64,000 bases of DNA, taken from contig NZ_JADEYH010000002.1 in the NCBI RefSeq assembly GCF_017114865.1, positions 248,001 through 312,000 of the forward strand, in the 5' to 3' direction. The notes under the pieces were generated by a model that worked only from the letters and a program-made list of their open reading frames with translations, was not told where the DNA came from and searched no databases. Positions 57,666 through 64,000 of this stretch are shown piece by piece; the stretch's first letter is position 1, and each line of letters begins with the position of its first letter. A program made the translations under genes and the position numbers. The DNA is from Streptomyces verrucosisporus (GTDB taxonomy: Bacteria > Actinomycetota > Actinomycetes > Streptomycetales > Streptomycetaceae).

Positions 57666-58208
57666 CTAGAACGGCAGCGACAGCAGGTGCACCGGGCCGG
57701 GCGGCCAGCCGGCGCCCTCGCGCAGCGGCGTCCACATGGTGCGCATCGGCATGGTCACCGGCCCGTCTGGCTGGTCGACGCGGACGTGCTCCTCCAATTC
57801 CCGCCAGCCCAGGGCTTCGTAGACCGGCATCCACTCCGGCCAGCAGAACAGCAGGCCGGCGTCGGGGCCCATACCGCGCGCGTGGTCCATCGCCGCGGTG
57901 ACGACCGCCCGGGCCAGGCCCTGTCCGCGCAGTCCGGGGGCGACGATCACACCGCCCAGGCCCACCGCCTCGGTGCGCCGGCCCGCGACGGAGACCGGCA
58001 CGGTCACCAGACCCGCGTGCGCGACCAGGCGGCCCTCCCGCCGGATGCCGAAGTGCTCCCGCTTGGGCCGCCACGCCATGACCAGCCCCTCGATCTGGTA
58101 GGGATCGGGGACACCCCCGCAGACCTCCTCCCGGTCGGCCCCGGTGAACTCCGGCAGCCGCACCACCGCGAACTGCTCCCCGCACGTCCTAGCGCTCGTC
58201 GTCGTCAC
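57666..58208 (-). CDS. GNAT family N-acetyltransferase
   Basis: 180 residues from GTG 58208. The acetyl-CoA loop is VIVAPGLRGQGLARAVVTAA, with GLGG just before it, and a late part MPVYEALGWRELEEHV follows. The beginning (GADREEVCGGVPDPYQIEGL) fits the Eis-like or AAC(2')-like type. Substrate unknown. Between this and the monooxygenase is a 260-base gap (57406-57665) without a recognisable gene. Confidence 0.8.
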   Translation of the reverse strand: MTTTSARTCGEQFAVVRLPEFTGADREEVCGGVPDPYQIEGLVMAWRPKREHFGIRREGRLVAHAGLVTVPVSVAGRRTEAVGLGGVIVAPGLRGQGLARAVVTAAMDHARGMGPDAGLLFCWPEWMPVYEALGWRELEEHVRVDQPDGPVTMPMRTMWTPLREGAGWPPGPVHLLSLPF

Positions 58209-58641
58209 ACCCCGATCCTGCTCCGGCGGGGGGCCCGTCAATCCGAGAGGTGTGCGAAGGGAGCGGGAACGGGGGCGGGCGGGGAGCCGGGGTCCGCCGG
58301 GACACGGCGTCCCGGCGGACCGGCGGCCCCCCGGCGCGATGCGGGGAGGCATCGCCGATCGCACCCTTCACCGGCTCGCCCCGTGTGTCCGGACCCCAGG
58401 ACGCGGGACCTGCGCCCAGGGGCCCGGATACCCGGAGATCGCCGCCCTGCCTCCGTGCGCTGTACGGCGCCCGGGGGGACCTTCCCGGGCGCCGGGCCGT
58501 GATCACCGCCACGGAAGCGGCACCACCCCGCCCGGAGGCCGGAGTCGAGGACCGGCCGGCGAGCGGTGTACGCGGACTTTGTACACCGGTGCGCGGACGG
58601 CCAGTGACACCTGCGGGACAGCGGCACTAAGGTGCCGCAGC
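58209..58641. promoter_or_regulatory. Regulator promoter region with palindrome 58564-58588
   Basis: 433 bases without a gene. CGGTGTAC (58564-58571) and GTACACCG (58581-58588) form 8-base arms around a 9-base spacer, 54 bases before the start codon of the following regulator. Its spacing and position fit an autoregulatory operator. The left part has C/G-rich sequence with no other structure. Confidence 0.6.
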
Positions 58642-59679
58642 GTGAGTCGCGACGGAGACGGGGCACCGGCGCAGGAGCCGTGCCCCGACACCCTGGCGGC
58701 CCATCTGTCCGCACTCGGCGTGGACGGCGGGGCCGTCGCCCTGTACGTGGCACTGCTGACGGGCCGCCCGGCGCCCCCGGCCTCCCCCGAGGCGCGGCGC
58801 GCGCTGCTCGCGCTCGGCCTGGCGGCGGAGGTGCCCGCCGGCGAGGGGGACGGCGGCGACGGGCGCGGCGCGCAGGATCCCGCCGTCGCGCTGGTGCCCG
58901 TACCGCCCGCGTCCGCACTGGAGTTGCTCTCCCGGCGTGAGACGCTGCGGCTGGAGGAGGCCCGCCTGGCGGTCGCGCGCGCCTACGAGCGCTACCGCCG
59001 CCGTACGCCGTCGGCCGTGGGCGGCACGGTCGCCGAGGAGGTGACCGGCGGCGACATCGAGCGGGTGCTGGGCGAGGCGCTGGGCGGCGCGCGGCGCGAG
59101 GTGCTGCGGTTCGACTCGCCGCCGTACTTCTGGGACACCGAGCGCGGCACCAAGGAGGAGGTCGGGCAGTTGCGCCGCGGGGTGCGCTACCGGGTGGTGT
59201 ACACACGGGAGTCGCTCGCCCGCCCCGGCTACCTCACCGAGAACGTCCAGCCGTGCGTGGACGCGGGCGAGGAGGCCCGAGTGGTGTCCGGGCTGCCGGT
59301 GAAGCTGATGGTGGTGGACGACCGCGTCGGCTTCGTCTCGATGTCCATCGCGGACGTGGACGTCAGCCGCAGCATGCTCGTGGTGCGGCCGAGCGCGTTA
59401 CTCGCCGCGCTGCGGGCGCTGTTCGAGGCGTACTGGGACCGGGCACTGCCCGTCCACCCCGACAGCGGGGCCCCCGCGCCGGGCGCCGCTAGGCCCGGCC
59501 CGGCCGAGCGCCGCATCCTGGCGATGCTGGTCGCGGGGGTGCCCGACAGCCAGATCATCCGCGAACTGGGCGTCAGCCGCCGCACGTTCTTCCGCCGCAT
59601 GGAGCTGCTGATGGCACGGGCCGGCGCGGGCAGCCGCTTCCAGCTCGCCCTACAGGCGCAGCGGCGGGGCTGGCTGTGA
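58642..59679 (+). CDS. LuxR/TrmB-like regulator with a TTA codon
   Basis: 345 residues from GTG 58642. The N-terminal half (LAAHLSALGVDGGAVALYVA) resembles the TrmB-type winged helix, the middle (EVLRFDSPPYFWDTERGTKE; GVRYRVVYTRESLARPGYLT) a PLD-like sensor domain, and the end a LuxR-type helix-turn-helix at about 288-340 (ERRILAMLVAGVPDSQIIRE and LGVSRRTFFRRMELLMARAG). Leu253 is encoded by TTA (59398-59400), so translation should depend on the bldA tRNA. It precedes an S8 protease gene in the same direction. Confidence 0.8.
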   Translation: MSRDGDGAPAQEPCPDTLAAHLSALGVDGGAVALYVALLTGRPAPPASPEARRALLALGLAAEVPAGEGDGGDGRGAQDPAVALVPVPPASALELLSRRETLRLEEARLAVARAYERYRRRTPSAVGGTVAEEVTGGDIERVLGEALGGARREVLRFDSPPYFWDTERGTKEEVGQLRRGVRYRVVYTRESLARPGYLTENVQPCVDAGEEARVVSGLPVKLMVVDDRVGFVSMSIADVDVSRSMLVVRPSALLAALRALFEAYWDRALPVHPDSGAPAPGAARPGPAERRILAMLVAGVPDSQIIRELGVSRRTFFRRMELLMARAGAGSRFQLALQAQRRGWL

Positions 59680-59869
59680 GCCCCGGCGGCATGCGTCCCG
59701 GCCGGCACACACGGCCGGCCCGGCACAGAAGCGCACCGGGGCACGGCCGTGCCACGGCACCCCGGTGCCCCGTGGGTGACGCCCCATCGACTACAACCGT
59801 GAGCACTCTCCAACGCACACGCACACGCACCAACGCGCCAACGCACTCCCAGTGAAGAGGGAACACACC

Positions 59870-61171
59870 TTGAAGAAGGCCAGAATACCCCGGATAGCCG
59901 TCGGCGCCGCCCTGGCGGCGCTCGTCCTGACGGGCACCACCACCGCGGCGGCCTCGGCCGCCTCCCCCGGCCCGGAGCCCGCTCCCCTGGGGGTGGTCCG
60001 GGGCGCGGACGCCCCCGGCGCGCTGGACGGCGAGTACATCGTGGTGCTGAAGGAATCCGGCGACCGGGCCCGCGGGCCGATGACGGCGGGAGGCGTACGC
60101 GACCGGGCCGAGAAGCTGACCGGCGCCTTCGGCGGCGAGGCGGAGCGCACCTACTCCTCGGCCCTCAAGGGCTTCTCGCTGAAGGCCACCGAGAAGCAGG
60201 CGCGGCGTCTGGCCGCCGACCCCTCGGTGGCGTACGTCGAGGCCAACCGCGTCGAGCGCGGCGACGTCCTGCCGCAGGCGCCGGACCTGCCGTGGACGCC
60301 GGGCCCGTCGAAGGGGCCGGATGTGAGCGGCACCCTGCTGCAGGCGGATCCGGGCTGGGGCCTGGACCGCATCGACCAGCGAGACCTGCCGCTCGACGCG
60401 AGCTACGGCTACGGCGCCACGGCGCCGAACGTCACCGCCTACGTCGTGGACTCCGGCATCAACATCGCCCACGAGGACTTCGGCGGGCGCGCCTCCTACG
60501 GCTACAACTTCGTGGACGGAAACCGGACGGCCTCCGACTGCCACGGGCACGGCACGCATGTGGCGGGGATCGTGGGCGGTGAGACCCACGGTGTGGCCAA
60601 GGAAGTGAGGCTGGTCGCCGTGAAGGTGCTCAACTGCCAGAACTCGGGCACCACCGAGGGCGTGCTGGCGGGCTACGACTGGGTCGCGGAGAACGCCACC
60701 GGACCAGCGGTCGCCAATGTGAGCATCGGCGGCTCCGCGAGTGACGCCAAGGACGCGGCGGTGCGGAGGATGGTCGAGGCGGGAATCACCGTCGTGGTCT
60801 CGGCGGGCAACAAGGCCACCGACGCGTGCACCCAGTCGCCCGCCCGCGAGCCGTCCGTGATCACGGTGGCCGCGACGGCGCGGGACGACTCCAGGCCCAG
60901 TTGGTCCAACCACGGCGACTGCGTGGACGTGTTCGCGCCCGGCGCCTCCGTCCCGTCGGCCGGGATCGGCTCGCAGACCGCGGAGCGGACGATGAGCGGT
61001 ACGTCGATGTCGGCACCGCATGTGGCGGGCGCGGCGGCGCTCCACGTCTCGAAGAACCCGGACGCCACGCCCGCGGCGGTGACCCGGGCGCTGCTGGACG
61101 CGTCGAGCGCCGACCGGGTCACGGGGCCGGGTGAGGGTTCGCCGAACCGGCTCCTCCACAGCCGCTTCTGA
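59870..61171 (+). CDS. Secreted S8 (subtilisin) serine protease
   Basis: 433 residues from TTG 59870, chosen for AAGAGGGA ending about 10 bases before; GTG 59852 is the alternative. Signal peptide about 1-32 (IAVGAALAALVLTGTTTA). Inhibitor I9 propeptide about 50-130 (GEYIVVLKESGDRARGPM; YVEANRVERG). Catalytic domain: Asp in AYVVDSGINIAHEDFGG, His in CHGHGTHVAGIVGG, Ser in MSGTSMSAPHVAGAAALH. There are no extra C-terminal domains. Probably a nutritional or developmental protease exported and self-activated. The leader holds an ACGCAC-rich stretch (about 59811-59846). Confidence 0.93.
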   Translation: MKKARIPRIAVGAALAALVLTGTTTAAASAASPGPEPAPLGVVRGADAPGALDGEYIVVLKESGDRARGPMTAGGVRDRAEKLTGAFGGEAERTYSSALKGFSLKATEKQARRLAADPSVAYVEANRVERGDVLPQAPDLPWTPGPSKGPDVSGTLLQADPGWGLDRIDQRDLPLDASYGYGATAPNVTAYVVDSGINIAHEDFGGRASYGYNFVDGNRTASDCHGHGTHVAGIVGGETHGVAKEVRLVAVKVLNCQNSGTTEGVLAGYDWVAENATGPAVANVSIGGSASDAKDAAVRRMVEAGITVVVSAGNKATDACTQSPAREPSVITVAATARDDSRPSWSNHGDCVDVFAPGASVPSAGIGSQTAERTMSGTSMSAPHVAGAAALHVSKNPDATPAAVTRALLDASSADRVTGPGEGSPNRLLHSRF

Positions 61172-61243
61172 CGCCTGCGGGCGTGCCCCGGGCACCCCGG
61201 GCACCCCGGGTGTCCGGGCGTCCGGATGCCAGGCATGAGGAAA

Positions 61244-61288
61244 GGCTCCCCGGGCGGCCGGTGACAGGGGCCGGCCGCCCGGGGAGCC
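61244..61288. terminator. Protease/TetR convergent terminator
   Basis: Perfect 18-bp stem (arms 61244-61261 and 61271-61288) with a 9-base loop. A run of three tandem GCACCCCGGG-like units precedes it (about 61190-61210). Confidence 0.85.
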
Positions 61289-61384
61289 GGGCACGGACAG
61301 GAACGGGACGAGCACGGAACGGGCACGGGGCCGGGCGGACCCGGTCGCGGGCGCGCGGATGCGCGGAGGCCGGGGCCCGGACGC

Positions 61385-62032
61385 CTACCGGCTGGGCCTT
61401 CGGCCCGTGACGCCCAGGTAGAGCAGATAGGCGAGGTTCGGCTTCAGGTCGGACTTCTTGGCGCCCCAGCTCTGTGCGGCCTTCTGCTGGCCGGCCACCG
61501 AGGTGAGCATCGACACCAGTGAGCCCGCGACGGCCGCCGGGCTGATGTCGGGGTCCGCCTTGCCCTTGGACTGGAGCTTCCCGATGGAGTCGGCCAGCGG
61601 GCCGGTGATCCCGCCGAGGACCTTCGAGCGGATCTTGGAGAAACGTTTGTCCCCCTCCGCCGCGCCCAGGTCCACCACCCGCAGGATCGCGTCGTTCTCC
61701 CGCCAGAAGGAGAGGAGGCCGTCCACCAGCTCCTCCGCCGTCCGCCACCCGGCCTTGCCCGTCCACGTGCGGTCGGTGGCCAGCTCGCTCAGCGAGGAGC
61801 TCTCCCGGGACATCTCCTCGGCCAGCTCCAGGACGGCGCCCTCCACGTCCGGGAAGTACTGGTAGAAGGTCGCGGGGGAGGTGCCCGCGCGCCGGGCGAC
61901 GTCGATCACCCTGACGTCGCGGTAGGGCGACGAGCTGAGCATTTCGTCGAGGCAGGTGAGCAGCTTCTGCCGCGTCGCCTGGCCTCGGCGCCCGGCCACC
62001 CGACCGTCAACAGTTCGTACTTGTCCTGTCAT
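61385..62032 (-). CDS. TetR family regulator
   Basis: 215 residues from ATG 62032. The helix-turn-helix is GQATRQKLLTCLDEMLSSSP, DVRVIDVARRAGTSPATFYQ and YFPDVEGAVLELAEEM, and the C-terminal domain carries LLSFWRENDAILRVVDLGAA. The KstR2-like or FadR-like form with YQYFPD is common in actinobacteria. It is divergent from the VOC gene with 128 bases between, which it might control. Confidence 0.87.
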   Translation of the reverse strand: MTGQVRTVDGRVAGRRGQATRQKLLTCLDEMLSSSPYRDVRVIDVARRAGTSPATFYQYFPDVEGAVLELAEEMSRESSSLSELATDRTWTGKAGWRTAEELVDGLLSFWRENDAILRVVDLGAAEGDKRFSKIRSKVLGGITGPLADSIGKLQSKGKADPDISPAAVAGSLVSMLTSVAGQQKAAQSWGAKKSDLKPNLAYLLYLGVTGRRPSR

Positions 62033-62160
62033 GTCGTCAGCTTACCGAGGGATGATCAGGCCGCGATTCGACCGACCCCAAATGGGGTGATCTACTGCAA
62101 GAGGGGTGATACGAGGATAATGTTCGCCTGTCGGGCGCAACGGTGCGGAAGGAGCGGGAG

Positions 62161-62997
62161 ATGGTCGCTGTCGAAGGCGCCTTCGCCGAGGGCGCACCCT
62201 GCTGGACCGACGCGATGCTCCCCGACCTGGAGGCGGGCAAACGCTTCTACGGCGAGCTGTTCGGCTGGACCTTCGGCGACCCGGCGCGGCCCGCCCTGCC
62301 CGGGCAGTCCGACCGGCCCGGGCAGGGCTCCCACACGGTCGCACTGCTCGGCGGCCGGCGGGTCGCCTCGCTCGTCCGCAAGCCGGACGGCCGGCTGCCG
62401 ACGGTGTGGACGGTCTACCTCGCCACCCCCGACGCCGCGGCGACCGCCCGGCGCATCCGCGCCGCGGGCGGGCAGCTCGTCACCGAGCCCGGGACGGTCG
62501 GCCCGGAAGGGGTGGCGGCCACCGCCGTCGATCCGGGCGGCGCGGTCTTCGGCCTGTGGCAGCCGGAGGCGCTGGCGGGCTTCGAGGCGGTGCGCGAACC
62601 CGGCTCGTACGTGTGGACGGAGGTGTGCACCCGGGAGAGGGAACCGGTGGACGCCTTCTACCGGGAGGTCTTCGGCTACGTCATGTATCCGGCCGGTGAC
62701 GAGAGCGCGGGCGAGGCGGCCGACGTCATGGTCTGGGCCCCGCGCGGGGAGCCCGCCGACGACGAGCACGCCGTCGGCAGCCGTACGATGATCGACGAGA
62801 CGTACCCGGTGGAGATGCCCGCCCACTTCCTCGTCCACTTCGCGGTCGCCGACTGCGACGCGGCCGTCCGCGCGACCGTGCGCCTGGGCGGCCGTACGGT
62901 CGACGGCCCGCAGGACACACCCTTCGGACGCTACGCCGTCCTCGCCGACAACCAGGGCGCGCGCTTCGGGGTCCTGGACACCTCCACCGCGCCCTGA
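62161..62997 (+). CDS. VOC family protein with two glyoxalase-like domains
   Basis: 278 residues from ATG 62161, with AAGGAGCGGGAG just before; GTG 62143 would add six. Two betaalphabetabetabeta modules: CWTDAMLPDLEAGKRFYGEL with AATAVDPGGAVFGLWQPEAL, and YVWTEVCTREREPVDAFYRE with GRYAVLADNQGARFGVLDTS. Length and the order of the motifs fit the two-domain VOC proteins that are common in Streptomyces, possibly for toxin resistance or small-molecule binding. The metal ligands cannot be assigned securely. Confidence 0.85.
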   Translation: MVAVEGAFAEGAPCWTDAMLPDLEAGKRFYGELFGWTFGDPARPALPGQSDRPGQGSHTVALLGGRRVASLVRKPDGRLPTVWTVYLATPDAAATARRIRAAGGQLVTEPGTVGPEGVAATAVDPGGAVFGLWQPEALAGFEAVREPGSYVWTEVCTREREPVDAFYREVFGYVMYPAGDESAGEAADVMVWAPRGEPADDEHAVGSRTMIDETYPVEMPAHFLVHFAVADCDAAVRATVRLGGRTVDGPQDTPFGRYAVLADNQGARFGVLDTSTAP

Positions 62998-63206
62998 GCC
63001 CGGACCCGGCGGCGAGGACGGCGTAGCGTCCGAAGGAACCGGCCCCGTCCGGAGCCCGCCGGCCGGGGAAAGGGCGACTCACCGCCCCCGGGTTCGCAAC
63101 CGAGGGCTCCGCCAGGAAGAATCGCTGTCGGACCGCGGGACCGGTACGGCGGTGGAAGGCTGCGCGGGGCGGCGATCGTCGACCCCGACGGGGAGGTGGC
63201 AGGCAA

Positions 63207-64000
63207 GTGGTGGAGCAGCTGACGCAGCACGATCCGCGGCGTATCGGCCCGTTCGAGGTGCTCGGACGGCTGGGCGCCGGGGGCATGGGGCTGGTCTACC
63301 TCGCCCGTTCGGCCTCCGGGCGCCGGGTGGCGATCAAGACGGTGCGCACCGAGCTCGCCGAGGACCAGCTCTTCCGGGTCCGCTTCACCCGCGAGGTGGA
63401 GGCGGCCCGCGCGGTCAGCGGCTTCTACACCGCCGCCGTCGTGGACGCCGACCCGCGCGCCGCGGTGCCGTGGCTGGCGACCGCGTACGTGCCCGCGCCG
63501 TCCCTGGAGGAGATAGTCAACGAGTGCGGGCCGCTCCCGGCGCAGGCCGTGCGATGGCTGGCCGCCGGCGTCGCCGAGGCGCTCCAGTCCATCCACGGGG
63601 CGGGCCTGGTCCACCGCGATCTGAAGCCCTCCAACGTGCTGGTGGTCGAGGACGGCCCGCGGGTGATCGACTTCGGCATCGCCTCCGGGGTGTCCAACAC
63701 CCGGCTGACGATGACCAACGTCGCCGTCGGCACCCCCTCCTATATGTCGCCCGAGCAGGCGAGGGACTCGCGCAGCGTCACGGGTGCCAGCGACGTCTTC
63801 TCACTCGGCTCCACCCTGGTCTTCGCCGCCACCGGCCATCCGCCCTTCCACGGGGCGAACCCCGTCGAGACCGTCTTCATGCTGCTGCGCGAGGGCCCGG
63901 ACCTGGAGGGCCTGCCCGACGAGCTCGGACCGCTCATCGAGTCCTGCATGCGCACCGAGCCCGACCAGCGGCCCACCCCGGCCGACCTCCAGGCGCAGCT
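63207..64000 (+). CDS. Hanks-type Ser/Thr protein kinase, N-terminal part (runs off right edge)
   Basis: 264 codons from GTG 63207, with GGGAGGTGG upstream. Subdomains: GxGxxG in VLGRLGAGGMGLVYLARS (residues 23-28), Lys44 in VAIKTVRTEL, catalytic loop LVHRDLKPSNVLVVED, DFGIASGVS, and activation/P+1 GTPSYMSPEQARD. All needed for activity are present. The C-terminal part, where PASTA, TM or sensor domains would be, lies outside. It may phosphorylate proteins such as the proline-rich membrane protein at 47592. Confidence 0.93.
   Translation, partial: MVEQLTQHDPRRIGPFEVLGRLGAGGMGLVYLARSASGRRVAIKTVRTELAEDQLFRVRFTREVEAARAVSGFYTAAVVDADPRAAVPWLATAYVPAPSLEEIVNECGPLPAQAVRWLAAGVAEALQSIHGAGLVHRDLKPSNVLVVEDGPRVIDFGIASGVSNTRLTMTNVAVGTPSYMSPEQARDSRSVTGASDVFSLGSTLVFAATGHPPFHGANPVETVFMLLREGPDLEGLPDELGPLIESCMRTEPDQRPTPADLQAQ

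Overview
The window is high-GC DNA with the codon use, short intergenic gaps and gene families of a Streptomyces chromosome. Pointers include a DmdR1/IdeR-type regulator, XRE regulators with long helical tails, an ATP-grasp RiPP precursor, a DUF2530 protein and a very rare TTA codon. From memory, the order serC ... citrate synthase/pdxH ... iron regulator ... purU resembles the SCO4366-SCO4403 part of the S. coelicolor core; this was not checked. No rRNA, tRNA, CRISPR array, insertion sequence or origin was seen.

Layout. 1-6172: partial NUDIX gene, winged-helix protein, broken Uma2 gene, GNAT, then an XRE-led ATP-grasp RiPP locus whose maturase and methyltransferase genes have collapsed into one short chimera. 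6210-13878: P-type ATPase, DUF2530 protein, NCS2 purine permease, MarR/MFS pair, RNA cyclic phosphodiesterase. 13956-20300: small membrane protein, secreted mannose-lectin, aldo/keto reductase, a translationally coupled operon of YqcI/YcgG haem-type enzyme, cupin and APC permease, and an SGNH hydrolase. 20315-24693: an overlapping operon (HTTM-like membrane protein, alpha/beta hydrolase fused to an ABC exporter tail, FAD oxidoreductase, secreted protein) beside a beheaded ABC-2 permease. 24882-29596: secreted propeller-like protein, flavin-type oxidoreductase, 2'-5' RNA ligase-like protein, XRE regulator and small unknown genes.

29708-45696 is mostly core: serC, a large FAD/Fe-S dehydrogenase, protease and phospholipase-D-like remnants, a CocE-type hydrolase, TetR, a citrate synthase diverging from pdxH, a PAS/GAF protein, a SIS protein, the iron regulator, an alpha/beta-hydrolase-fold protein lacking its nucleophile, and a Prim-Pol-like protein. 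46022-64000: NsdA-like regulator, proline-rich membrane protein, branched-chain-type binding lipoprotein, purU, an ECF sigma/zinc-finger anti-sigma pair, a STAS antagonist, a HATPase anti-sigma protein, flavin monooxygenase, GNAT, a TTA-containing LuxR/TrmB-like regulator before an S8 protease, TetR, a VOC protein and a Ser/Thr kinase cut by the right edge.

The most striking theme is gene decay by short internal deletion or frameshift in accessory spots (Uma2, RiPP maturase, hydrolase/ABC chimera, ABC-2 permease, trypsin, NUDIX and a small membrane protein) inside a well-kept core. Genes that look functionally linked are the YqcI-cupin-permease operon, the sigma/anti-sigma/STAS/HATPase cluster, and the TTA-bearing regulator with its protease neighbour.
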